Origin: a virus
DNA: 26,397 bases
Strand: one strand, 5' to 3'
Virus record (IMG/VR): IMGVR_UViG_3300005529_000088
Coordinates: 1-26,397 of that record
The notes below the pieces were generated by a model. The model worked only from the letters and a program-made list of their open reading frames with translations, ran no database searches and was not told the DNA's origin. Both the position numbers and the translations under genes were made by a program. This document shows, one piece after another, positions 7,941 to 15,473 of the stretch. Each line of letters starts with the position of its first letter. Position 1 is the stretch's first letter.

Positions 7941-8510
7941 TCAGTTTCTCCTTGCCGCCAGCAGCGACGGCACGACAATTCGCCGGTCGGACGGCGCGGC
8001 CAGCTTCCCGGCCGAAGGCTGCTCGACCTCGAAATGCATCAAATGAAGCGCCTTTGGCTGCGTGAAGCCGAGCGGAGCCAAGTAGCGTGCCCACACTTCG
8101 GGGTCCGCCGGACCGACAAATTCCATGCTGCTGAGCGGCGCGACTGCCGGAATATAAGGCACGCGCCCACGGAGAGCGTTGATTTCGTCGATCCACGCGC
8201 GGAGCTCGCCAGCCCACGCGTGCCGGTCCTCGCCGACCAGTCCCTGCGCCTGAAACGCGAAAATCGTTATCGTGCCCAGTTGATACGAAAGCCACGAGCA
8301 AACGTGCGCCCGCACCGCGCCGTCGCCATCACCGAATAGCCAATAGCCGCTCGCGACCGGCGTCATTGCAAAGCGCTGGCGAAGTTCCGTCGCAAGAAGC
8401 GCTGGCTGATGCGGGACGCCGACCTCCTTCGCGTACTCAAGCACGCGCTTCTCAAAGGCCGGATATAGCCCCCAGCTTTCCAAGATGTCTCCGCGAATTC
8501 GCGTTATCAT
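7941..8510 (-). CDS. Possible GNAT-like phage protein (189 aa)
   Basis: I chose ATG 8510, which overlaps the upstream TGA as ATGA. The product has a beta-rich middle (GYWLFGDGDGAVRAHVC, GTITIFAFQAQG), a helix with paired hydrophobics, and an ending in PEVWARYLAPLGF followed by a beta strand (ALHLMHFEV). A late R-x-L-x-x-x-GF element followed by a strand is typical of GNAT-fold proteins. However, the acetyl-CoA loop (R/Q-x-x-G-x-G/A) is not evident, so any acetyltransferase activity is doubtful. Podoviruses often carry inactive-looking GNAT-fold genes near tail genes. It could equally be an unrelated tail accessory protein. Confidence 0.45.
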   Translation of the reverse strand: MITRIRGDILESWGLYPAFEKRVLEYAKEVGVPHQPALLATELRQRFAMTPVASGYWLFGDGDGAVRAHVCSWLSYQLGTITIFAFQAQGLVGEDRHAWAGELRAWIDEINALRGRVPYIPAVAPLSSMEFVGPADPEVWARYLAPLGFTQPKALHLMHFEVEQPSAGKLAAPSDRRIVVPSLLAARRN

Positions 8511-8869
8511 CGGATCGCCACCCAATCGACGCTGAGATTGCCTGCTGGCGGACTGCTCAGCGTGGCCGAAAACCCAGTGGTATTTTTCGCTACCGAAGAA
8601 AAAGTCCCCATCGGCGCTAGGATAAGTGCGTAAGTGTTGTCCGGCATCGGCGCCGTAAACGTCGCGCTCTCCGTGGCGGTGTTGGCGGGGTACGTCAACG
8701 TTCCGTACTGAACCTGGGAGATCCCGAGCGTCACGAATCGCGCCATCATCGCGCCCCAGTTGTTTTGGAGCACGAACCTGACCTGCTGAACGGCCTCGTA
8801 GGCGGCTTGGTCTTGCGGACGCGGCGGCGCCGGCAGCGGGAGCCCCAATGGCGCTTGAACGCCCATCAT
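8507..8869 (-). CDS. H-lectin-like tail protein (120 aa)
   Basis: After a Pro-rich N-terminus and a short helix (YEAVQQVRFVLQNNW), residues about 55-120 form a beta-rich domain. Its ESATFTAPMPDNTYALILAP, NTTGFSATLSSPP and final VDWVAIR match the strand pattern and the DW-(V/I)-A-I ending of H-type lectin modules at phage fibre tips. These domains bind carbohydrate or form trimeric jelly-rolls. The start overlaps the stop of the hub gene; a second Met follows immediately. The position next to the hub suggests an attachment role. Confidence 0.6.
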   Translation of the reverse strand: MMGVQAPLGLPLPAPPRPQDQAAYEAVQQVRFVLQNNWGAMMARFVTLGISQVQYGTLTYPANTATESATFTAPMPDNTYALILAPMGTFSSVAKNTTGFSATLSSPPAGNLSVDWVAIR

Positions 8870-10416
8870 TCGACCCCTTCGCCCGTCAGGTTATAGACGC
8901 CCTTGTTCACGACGTTGACCTGGACGTAAGCCCCAATAAACGCAAGGCTCCCCGGCGACGTGCCGCTGAGCGCAACTTGAATCCAGTTGTAGAAAGTCGA
9001 GCCAGGGGCGTCCACGCCGGGCGCGGAAATTACTTGAAAATCGCTTTCTTTGTAGGACATCAGGTAGGCCGGACTGAGGTCTTCGATGTTCCCGATGGGC
9101 GTTCGCAGACCGTACACGCGAAACGTAAGGATGTCCTTCGCGCTCGACGGCTCTACGAAGGCCTCGACGGCTTGAATCTGCATCTTTTCAAGCGATGCGG
9201 TGCTCCGAGGCCCCCAGACTGCTGTAAATGGAATCTGCGCGCCGTTGTCTCCGGTGTCAGTGTCGTACTCGTAAAACTTGCCCACGCCATCGCCGACGAA
9301 TGCGGTTGGCCGATAGGTCGAAGTCGCCCCACCGAACGGTCCGCTAAAGCCGCAAGTGAATGCTTGCTGGTATTTCGCCGGCGGCTCCCAGCGATTGAAA
9401 TCAAGCGAATAATAGACCGCCTGATCGGGGTCGCTGCCGGTCGTCGGGAAATGGAATCGAGCGTGACGGCCGGACGGGGAATAGAACGCAAAGGACCGCC
9501 CGATGTTCGCAAAGTTGATGTTGTCGAGAACGTACGACTGGATCGGAATGCCGAAGTTCTGCGGGGCGAGCCCATTGAATGTCCAGATGCGGCCGTCATT
9601 ACCGAGGAAGTAGTGCGTACCTTCGATTGCGACGATGGCGGCGGTGCTGGCCGGCCCGACGACACCCTCGCCCAACGCAAACTCTTGAAACGCGAAGGCG
9701 TTGGCGTCGTCGCCGACCTGGGCGTTCATCTGCCACAGATTCTGCTCCATGTAGATGTACGCGCTCAGGTTGCCGAGACGGGCCGCCGCCGCGATTCCGC
9801 TGCCAGGGTCAACGAGATCCGCGACTGCCTGCACCGGAAAACTTGTCGGGTTATTGAACGCCGACCAGCGCACGCGATTGGGATAGAACACGCCGCTCTC
9901 GGTCGTGCCGACGACCACAAGCCGGTTGGCGAGCACGAAAATGTCAATCGCGTTCTCGAAGGGCAATCCTCCGACCTGAGTGATGCTCGCGCTTCCCGGC
10001 GTCCATGAAATCAGGCCGTTTTGGCCGTCCACCGCATAGAGCGTATCGGTGCCATTGACAAAAATGACCGCGAACTCCGTGAAGTGGTCGGCCGACCCGC
10101 TGAGATTGCCGGATAGCTCCGTAATCGTGCCGGTCGCGCCGCCGCTATAGCTCCACCAACGATTCAGTCCCGCCACGACCGTCCGCACCGCGCCATTCAC
10201 GCCAACCCAGCTAATCCCGCCTGTGAACCGTTGTCCGGCCTTGCTGTCCGCAAGCAACGAGTAGCCCGAGCGCACGCGAAGCATGTCGGTCTGGTCGCAG
10301 AAGACGTTGTACGACCCCGCCGCCAGCATTGCGGGGCTGAGCTTGTGGGCTGGCAGGTCGAAACGAGTGCCCTCGACCGGCGACACGATCTCGACGGTTT
10401 TGGTCCCGCGCGGCAC
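8866..10416 (-). CDS. Tail hub/stabilisation protein (P22 gp10-like)
   Basis: This 516-aa protein starts with GTG 10416, in a TAGTG overlap and preceded by GGAGAGG. The sequence is a run of beta-blade-like segments: SGYSLLADSK, DTLYAVDGQNGLISW, FVLANRLVVVGTTESG, RVRWSAFNNPTSFPV, GTHYFLGNDGRIWTFNG. The V-R-W-S-x-x-N-(N/D)-P motif after a tyrosine-rich strand is characteristic of the P22 gp10 family, which has a beta-propeller fold and seals the portal/adaptor channel and holds DNA in the head. It sits between small tail genes and the H-lectin-like protein, as expected. I am fairly confident it is a podoviral hub or nozzle, less so about exact orthology. Confidence 0.68.
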   Translation of the reverse strand: MPRGTKTVEIVSPVEGTRFDLPAHKLSPAMLAAGSYNVFCDQTDMLRVRSGYSLLADSKAGQRFTGGISWVGVNGAVRTVVAGLNRWWSYSGGATGTITELSGNLSGSADHFTEFAVIFVNGTDTLYAVDGQNGLISWTPGSASITQVGGLPFENAIDIFVLANRLVVVGTTESGVFYPNRVRWSAFNNPTSFPVQAVADLVDPGSGIAAAARLGNLSAYIYMEQNLWQMNAQVGDDANAFAFQEFALGEGVVGPASTAAIVAIEGTHYFLGNDGRIWTFNGLAPQNFGIPIQSYVLDNINFANIGRSFAFYSPSGRHARFHFPTTGSDPDQAVYYSLDFNRWEPPAKYQQAFTCGFSGPFGGATSTYRPTAFVGDGVGKFYEYDTDTGDNGAQIPFTAVWGPRSTASLEKMQIQAVEAFVEPSSAKDILTFRVYGLRTPIGNIEDLSPAYLMSYKESDFQVISAPGVDAPGSTFYNWIQVALSGTSPGSLAFIGAYVQVNVVNKGVYNLTGEGVE

Positions 10417-10784
10417 TACTCAGCCTCTCCGGCGCCGTATAGGATTCGCTGGAGCGCCTGAAGCCACTTCGGCGTCTGGTCCTCAGTGATCTTCAATGAC
10501 TGATTGACGCCAAGCTTCCGCAATGGGTCCAGCGTCTTCGTCAATGTCCCGTTATCCACAAGGTACTGACCATATCGGTTGTTCGCGAGCGGAGAACCGA
10601 TCAACCGCAGGAGCGCCATCTGCGCAGCAACTCGCGCGGCTGTCGCCGGACCGAACACTACACCGGTCGCCAATCCCGTGACTGGATCGATGGTCGGTGC
10701 CTGCAACGCTTCCTCGTCGGCAGTCGGAATCCCCGGCGTTCCGGCCATCTTTTGAAGGTGTTCCATGATGTCCGCCAGCGGCAT
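10416..10784 (-). CDS. Hypothetical tail-region protein (122 aa)
   Basis: I chose ATG 10784, in a TGATG overlap with the 378-aa gene; a GTG one codon upstream is also open. The product is helical and mildly acidic at the N-terminus (MPLADIMEHLQKMAG). It has an Ala-rich helix (GPATAARVAAQMALLRLIG) and a Lys/Arg-containing C-terminus ending QALQRILYGAGEAE. No motif is recognised. Its location between a beta-rich surface protein and the hub suggests a tail accessory or assembly factor, which is contextual inference only. Confidence 0.6.
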   Translation of the reverse strand: MPLADIMEHLQKMAGTPGIPTADEEALQAPTIDPVTGLATGVVFGPATAARVAAQMALLRLIGSPLANNRYGQYLVDNGTLTKTLDPLRKLGVNQSLKITEDQTPKWLQALQRILYGAGEAE

Positions 10785-11920
10785 CACTGACCCCCTTGCG
10801 GCTGCGCTTCGAGGTACATCTGGCTCGAAAACTCAACCGCGCCGTTCGTACGCGTAAGCTGAAGTTGCAGGTAGTAGCGTCCTGTGTACGGAAACCAGCC
10901 GCTGCCGCTCGTGCAGTAGGCGTAATAGCCGTCGGGCGCGAACGTCAGGTCTTGGCTTTGGGTCGTGCCGTCCGGCCGCGTCAGCAGTAGCTTGATCTGG
11001 CTGTAGAGTGCGGTTGAAAAGAGCGACCGCGGTCCCGCCTTGTGCGCCGGCCAGACTCGAAGCAGATAGCCGACGCTATTCGCGATGACTCGCGGCTCCT
11101 GCGAATACACATAGCCATATTCGGCGGGGTTCAGATCGAGCGAGGTGTAAAGGTCGATAGTCTGATTGGGGATGTAACCGTTGTCCAGCCACAACGAAAG
11201 CGCGTGCGTGACGAGAGGCGTCTGAATGGTCGTGCCAGTCCAATCCGCGCCGGTTTGCAGCCCCGATGACACCACCGATATGTCGGCGAGCGCAATCGCG
11301 ATTCCGCTGCCGTTGGTCGTCTGGAGCCGCGAAGTGTAGCCAGTTGGCACCGTCAGGCTCGCCCAGCCGGGCGTCGCTAGTACTGCCAGCTCGAAATCCG
11401 CCACGTTCGCAAAGAGGTCGGGCACGACCGCCGATGACACGGGATTGAACGGGCCTGCCGTCTCGGTTTGCTGCGACGCGCTGAACGACAGCGTTAGCGG
11501 CGGCAGATTCAGCAGCGAATGATTCCGGATGGCAACCGCCTGGCTGACATTCTCGTAAGCTGCGGTCAGCGCAACGCCCGCAATTGACCCCGGCGCGGCG
11601 CCGATGACGGCCGTTGGCGCGCTCAGCACCGGAAAGACGTAAGGCGGGTCGTCCGCCGGCGTCACGAAATGCGTAAACACCGCATACGAGATGCTGATCG
11701 GTGCGGGATTCTGTGCGCCCGCCAGTGTGGAATCGACCGTCGAGAAGGCATCAACCTGATTCCAGCCGGGCGACGACCAGATGCCGCCCGCGCTCGGTGC
11801 CGCGAACACCGCAATGAGAAAGTCGCCAACCTGCACGCCGGCGGGCTGGTCGATCTTCCAGAAATTTTGCGCCGTGTTAAAATCCGCCTCGACGGCGCTG
11901 CGGAACGCGATAGTCGCCAT
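10784..11920 (-). CDS. Beta-rich phage surface/tail protein (378 aa)
   Basis: The N-terminal domain (MATIAFRSAVEADF, then PAGVQVGDFLIAVFAAPS) has the strand and PxG-x-x-x-GD-x-(L/I)(L/I)A signature of a beta-sandwich module common in phage tail and fibre proteins. Further strands and an aromatic-rich middle follow (LWLDNGYIPNQTIDLY). The C-terminal domain (SQIKLLLTRPDGTTQSQ, GRYYLQLQLTRTNGAVEF) resembles a BppU-like or baseplate-fibre beta domain. There is no signal peptide, unlike the related partial protein at the left edge. It begins at the TGATG junction with the 306-aa gene. A receptor-binding or decoration role is inferred. Confidence 0.55.
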   Translation of the reverse strand: MATIAFRSAVEADFNTAQNFWKIDQPAGVQVGDFLIAVFAAPSAGGIWSSPGWNQVDAFSTVDSTLAGAQNPAPISISYAVFTHFVTPADDPPYVFPVLSAPTAVIGAAPGSIAGVALTAAYENVSQAVAIRNHSLLNLPPLTLSFSASQQTETAGPFNPVSSAVVPDLFANVADFELAVLATPGWASLTVPTGYTSRLQTTNGSGIAIALADISVVSSGLQTGADWTGTTIQTPLVTHALSLWLDNGYIPNQTIDLYTSLDLNPAEYGYVYSQEPRVIANSVGYLLRVWPAHKAGPRSLFSTALYSQIKLLLTRPDGTTQSQDLTFAPDGYYAYCTSGSGWFPYTGRYYLQLQLTRTNGAVEFSSQMYLEAQPQGGQ

Positions 11921-12840
11921 CAGAGAATCCGCGCGCCCGGCGGCCCTTCAAAGTCGATCTGTTGGATGATTTCGTAGCCGGGACGATAGTTCTGTCCCTG
12001 CTTTTGGCCCTGCCGTTCGATGTCGTCGTTGATCGCGCGCTGCCGCTCCTCCTGGTAACGCTTGTCGGCGGCCTGCGCGGCGTTCATCCAATTGGCGCTC
12101 CCCTGCGAAGCGTACAGCGCCAGATAGCACAAGCTGAGCGCCTTGTTTTCGAGGACACTGACGGGAATCTGCGGCCAATCGTTATCGGCGACGAGCGGCT
12201 TGAACCGCTCGCGATACTCGATCACGAAGGACTGCACGCCGCCGGGGCGCAACCAGAGCTCCAGCCTGACGTTGCCTTGGTTGTCATATCCGGCGATGGC
12301 CCATGCGACCGAAGGCGTTGATGTGCCAGCGAGCCGCGCGGGATCTAGTAGGTGCAGCATGAAGCGCGACACCGGCAGCACTGGCAGGATTTGCCGAACT
12401 AGGTAAACCTGCGCGCCGCCCGGAACGGAATAAAACTGCGGACGCAGATCGAAATTGACGTTGCTTTGCGACACGTCGCCCCACGGCTCGCTAAGCTCAA
12501 GCTCGGTCGGCGACACGAAACGCTCGACGTTGAGCGGCATATACTGCGAGCCCAGCATGACAACCCAGTTCTCAGGCGGGCAGTAGTCCGGCAGGCTGTC
12601 GGGCATCGGAAAATTCGTCTCGTAGCCAACGACGGTCTTCGAGCCGTTCGTCAGGCTGACGACGCCATTGACGTTATCGGGAATGCCCCAGATGACGCCG
12701 GTCTTGAACAGGGCCGACCACTGCCACGACTCGATTTCTTCCTCGAGCGCCTGGTTGACGAGCGTGCCGATGTCCGCGTCCGCAAGCTGCCCCATCGTGA
12801 GGACTTTGAGGCGATTTCGGACTTGCTTAAAGGTCGGCAT
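11920..12840 (-). CDS. Candidate head-tail adaptor protein (306 aa)
   Basis: The N-terminus is helical (MPTFKQVRNRLKVL, TLVNQALEEEIESWQWS). A beta region opens with GVVSLTNGSKTVVGYETNFP, an element often seen in podoviral proteins between the capsid and tail hub. The end is a Gln/Arg-rich helix (ADKRYQEERQRAINDD). A long N-terminal helix, a W-rich turn and a SLTNGS-type strand fit an adaptor (P22 gp4-like or its functional equivalent) that forms a ring under the portal. It has a GGGAG Shine-Dalgarno sequence 6 bases before ATG 12840. It might instead be a tail-tube-like ring protein. Confidence 0.5.
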   Translation of the reverse strand: MPTFKQVRNRLKVLTMGQLADADIGTLVNQALEEEIESWQWSALFKTGVIWGIPDNVNGVVSLTNGSKTVVGYETNFPMPDSLPDYCPPENWVVMLGSQYMPLNVERFVSPTELELSEPWGDVSQSNVNFDLRPQFYSVPGGAQVYLVRQILPVLPVSRFMLHLLDPARLAGTSTPSVAWAIAGYDNQGNVRLELWLRPGGVQSFVIEYRERFKPLVADNDWPQIPVSVLENKALSLCYLALYASQGSANWMNAAQAADKRYQEERQRAINDDIERQGQKQGQNYRPGYEIIQQIDFEGPPGARIL

Positions 12841-12849
12841 TGTTCTCCC

Positions 12850-13347
12850 CTAGAACGGCACGCAAGTCGTGATTTCCGCGGGCGCTTGAGCCCCCACGCC
12901 GGGGTCGTACGCGCGAACCTGATTGCAAACCAGCCGAGAGACTGGCGACCCGAAGCACACGTGAAACTCGCGATGCGAAGACGGCGCGGCGGGCGCGAAG
13001 GAGCAATCGCGTCCGTCTGACATATCGCACGTTGCGCGAGAAACGCTTTCGTACTGAAGAGTCAGATAGTATTCGTCGGCCGCCCCCGCCGGCGTGAGAT
13101 AGCCCGCACCGCGGCCTTGCACAAAGGTATTGCCACGCTGCCCGAGAATTTGGCCGTCGTAGGTGGCGTCGAACGTCAGCGTGAGGTCGTCGTTAACGAC
13201 CAGACGCTCGACCTTGGAATGCTGCCCGATATACGGTGCTTCGGGGTACGAACGCTGTCCCCAGACTTGGCAAACAAGCCGAGTTGCCGCCGCAGCCGTC
13301 GGAGCGAGCCCGAGGACGAACGATAGGGCTAGCGCGACACGCCTCAT
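12850..13347 (-). CDS. Small secreted six-cysteine protein
   Basis: I chose ATG 13347 (TGATG with the fibre gene stop) over the longer open frame, because the product then begins with a clear signal peptide: MRRVALALSFVLGLAPTAA, with cleavage near residue 20-21. The mature part is about 145 residues with six cysteines (26, 107, 115, 131, 141, 162), an even number that suits three disulfides formed outside the cytoplasm. It contains strands such as LVVNDDLTLTFDATYDG and ends TTCVPF. No enzyme motif is visible. It is likely a periplasmic or secreted factor made with the fibre. Superinfection exclusion, envelope modification and fibre binding are all possible. Confidence 0.72.
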   Translation of the reverse strand: MRRVALALSFVLGLAPTAAAATRLVCQVWGQRSYPEAPYIGQHSKVERLVVNDDLTLTFDATYDGQILGQRGNTFVQGRGAGYLTPAGAADEYYLTLQYESVSRATCDMSDGRDCSFAPAAPSSHREFHVCFGSPVSRLVCNQVRAYDPGVGAQAPAEITTCVPF

Positions 13348-15287
13348 CACGACGCCCCGTTCGGCACTCGGTAGCCCTGCACCTGCAGGTACAGCGCCTG
13401 CCCGGTCGTATTTGTCGTTCCTAAGTCCCACTTGTAGTACGGACCGCCGGAAATGTACGGCAGTTCGATCCACCCCGAAGTTCCGCCCGCATTCGCGTTC
13501 GAGATCGCGGCAACGCGAATGTTGAAGAATGCCGTCGAGGCGTTCAGCGTGCCGCTTACCAAGGCGATATAGACGCCCATGTCGCCGCCGGTCGTCCCCG
13601 GCGTCCAGAGCGTTGCGTAGAACAGTTCGTATTGCGTGGCCGTCGAGGGCACGAAGGATGCAATCGGGATGTTCGTCGAAGTCGTCGCGGAGCCGGCGTT
13701 CAGTAGCGTCTGGTTCTGCTGGTAGTACACCGTGTTGCCGCGAACGTACATTGACAGGAGATTGCCGGAGCCGTCCGTCAAAAACGTGCCGAGGTAGGCC
13801 CAAGCGGTGTAGTTCGTCGGCAGCGTCGGCCCGGTCGGCGGCGCCGCCAGGGACGCCAGCAGCGCGGCTGGCTGTCCGCTGCCCGTAATCGCGTACAGGT
13901 GAAAAAAGACGTTGTTCCCGAACGCCGCCGCCTGGTCGCGCCCATTCGCTTGCGAACCGGTTTGCGCGCCCACGACGAGGTCGTTTGCGCTGAACGAAGT
14001 AGTCAGCGTCGCGACCTTAGTGGTGGGATTGATCGTGATGACCCGGTCCGCCGTCACGTCAAATGTGGTCGTCGGATTCGTGCCATCGTTCGCGCCTTGC
14101 AGATTTACCGATCCGTAACTCAACGGCGGCGCGGCCCAAGACGTTACCCCCGAGCCATCAGTTTGAAGCATTTGGCCGGTGCTGCCGTTCGTCGTCGGAA
14201 ATTCAAACGTGGGAGTCCCCGCCGCAGCGGGCACCGTCAAGGTCGCCTGCCCCGAGCTCGACCCGGGGAGCACGATCTTCGGCGTGTTCACTTGCGCTGA
14301 GGCCGTAATCGTCGTACCGGATATGCGTCCGGCGCTTATCTGTCCGGTCGTATTGATGGTCGGCGGCGCGGCCCCTGGCGCCACGGACCCGGTATCCTTG
14401 TAGGTCGCGGTCCCGACGGTCGCGAGCAACCCAAGCGACCCCGCAACCCGCCCGTACACGTTGTATCCGCCGTGGCACGCGGAACTCCCCGTCCACGTCA
14501 ACGTGTTAAAGTTACTCGCCGAAAGGCTGGCCGCATTCGTGACCGTCTGGCTCGCTGACGGTACGGACTCCCCCTCGTCCCCGACGCAAGTGATCTCGTA
14601 GGTGTAGGTCGTGGTGCAGGTGCCCGTACACGTTCCGCCCGCCGAAAGCGCCGGCGCGGTCAACACGCTCAAATCGAGCTGGTTGATGTTGATTCCGCTC
14701 CAATTGTTGAAATTGAGCGTGTTCGTGATGGCGAGATTGCCGGGCGGCCCCGAGCTCACCAACCAATCGCCTAGCGTCGCGTCAACCAGCGTCGCTGCTG
14801 CGTTCTGGATATTCAGCGCGAAGCTTGAGCCGCCGTTAATCTTGTCCGAGCCCGCCGGCGTGATCGTGCAGGCGTTCGACGTGCTGTCGGTCTTAAAAAC
14901 GTAAATAGTAACGCCCAGTCCGCCGGACGCCGGCAAATCGACCGCGATCGGTCCGGTGGCCGCGTTGCAATCGACGATGGCCGACGTGACCGCACAGGGC
15001 GAGGTCGTACAGGTCTGCGCCGTCAGATGCGTGCCGATGATGTGGAAAATCCCCGGCGACACCAAGCTTACGTCGCCGGTCGGTACCAACAGCGAATAGC
15101 TGAACTGAGTGTTGCCGAAAGGTATCGTCTCGTACGGCGGATTCGCCAGAGACGTAAGCGAGTTGAGAAGCTGATTGTTGGCTTGGTAGGTCGAAGTGCC
15201 GGTGGACGGTGGCGACTGCGCGCGCACGCCCCACGCCAGCAAGGCGAGCGCCAGAACCGTCGTCGCAATCAGGATGAGTTTTTTCAT
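13347..15287 (-). CDS. Large fibre-like protein with signal peptide (646 aa)
   Basis: I chose ATG 15287, which yields MKKLILIATTVLALALLAW, a classical signal peptide with a VRA|QS cleavage site after residue 23. The mature protein is Thr/Ser/Gly-rich and fibre-like. It has a fibronectin-like domain (TTYTYEITCVGDEGESV through GGYNVYGRVAGS), a TGQMLQTDGSGVTSW element typical of phage fibre shafts, and a C-terminal beta domain (DLVVGAQTGSQANGRDQAA onward) ending in YLQVQGYRVPNG. It is the first gene of the tail half, starting six bases after a rho-independent terminator. There is no clear Shine-Dalgarno sequence, so expression may be held low. Confidence 0.78.
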   Translation of the reverse strand: MKKLILIATTVLALALLAWGVRAQSPPSTGTSTYQANNQLLNSLTSLANPPYETIPFGNTQFSYSLLVPTGDVSLVSPGIFHIIGTHLTAQTCTTSPCAVTSAIVDCNAATGPIAVDLPASGGLGVTIYVFKTDSTSNACTITPAGSDKINGGSSFALNIQNAAATLVDATLGDWLVSSGPPGNLAITNTLNFNNWSGININQLDLSVLTAPALSAGGTCTGTCTTTYTYEITCVGDEGESVPSASQTVTNAASLSASNFNTLTWTGSSACHGGYNVYGRVAGSLGLLATVGTATYKDTGSVAPGAAPPTINTTGQISAGRISGTTITASAQVNTPKIVLPGSSSGQATLTVPAAAGTPTFEFPTTNGSTGQMLQTDGSGVTSWAAPPLSYGSVNLQGANDGTNPTTTFDVTADRVITINPTTKVATLTTSFSANDLVVGAQTGSQANGRDQAAAFGNNVFFHLYAITGSGQPAALLASLAAPPTGPTLPTNYTAWAYLGTFLTDGSGNLLSMYVRGNTVYYQQNQTLLNAGSATTSTNIPIASFVPSTATQYELFYATLWTPGTTGGDMGVYIALVSGTLNASTAFFNIRVAAISNANAGGTSGWIELPYISGGPYYKWDLGTTNTTGQALYLQVQGYRVPNGAS

Positions 15288-15293
15288 CGCTTT

Positions 15294-15335
15294 AAAAAAA
15301 TGCCCCCAGGCCGGGAGGAACGTCAGCCTGGGGGC
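15294..15335 (-). terminator. Rho-independent terminator upstream of the fibre gene
   Basis: Read on the minus strand, a perfect 10-bp GC stem (GCCCCCAGGC, 14-base loop, GCCTGGGGGC) is followed by one A and seven T's. It ends six bases before the fibre start codon. Orientation and T-run fit leftward transcription from the capsid cluster. The plus strand has no T-run, so it is one-directional. Confidence 0.85.
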
Positions 15336-15395
15336 CGGTCGCGCCTGCCCCGTAAACACGACGCAAGGCGTTAGTGACCTGTAGCCGCAGCGCGA

Positions 15396-15473
15396 CTACA
15401 TCTCCCGCTTCTTGCCACGGTGACGACGCCGTTCGCCGTGATGACGACGGGCCTTATGACTCCTGCGCGCCAT
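15396..15473 (-). CDS. 25-aa protamine-like peptide
   Basis: This tiny gene begins at ATG 15473 with a perfect GGAGG six bases upstream (15480-15484), which decides the start. It overlaps the 3' end of the glycosyltransferase gene. The peptide begins MARRSHKARRHHGE and holds 9 Arg, 3 Lys and 4 His in 25 residues, against 2 Glu. Size and composition closely recall the adenovirus core peptide mu, which condenses DNA in the capsid, though there is no evidence of common descent. It is the last gene before the terminator. A head-internal DNA-condensing role is possible. Confidence 0.55.
   Translation of the reverse strand: MARRSHKARRHHGERRRHRGKKREM

Noticed and set aside
12850-13803. 317-codon frame extending upstream of the six-cysteine gene
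   Set aside because: The upstream part reads through the fibre gene in the wrong frame; ATG 13347 gives a signal peptide and a TGATG overlap.
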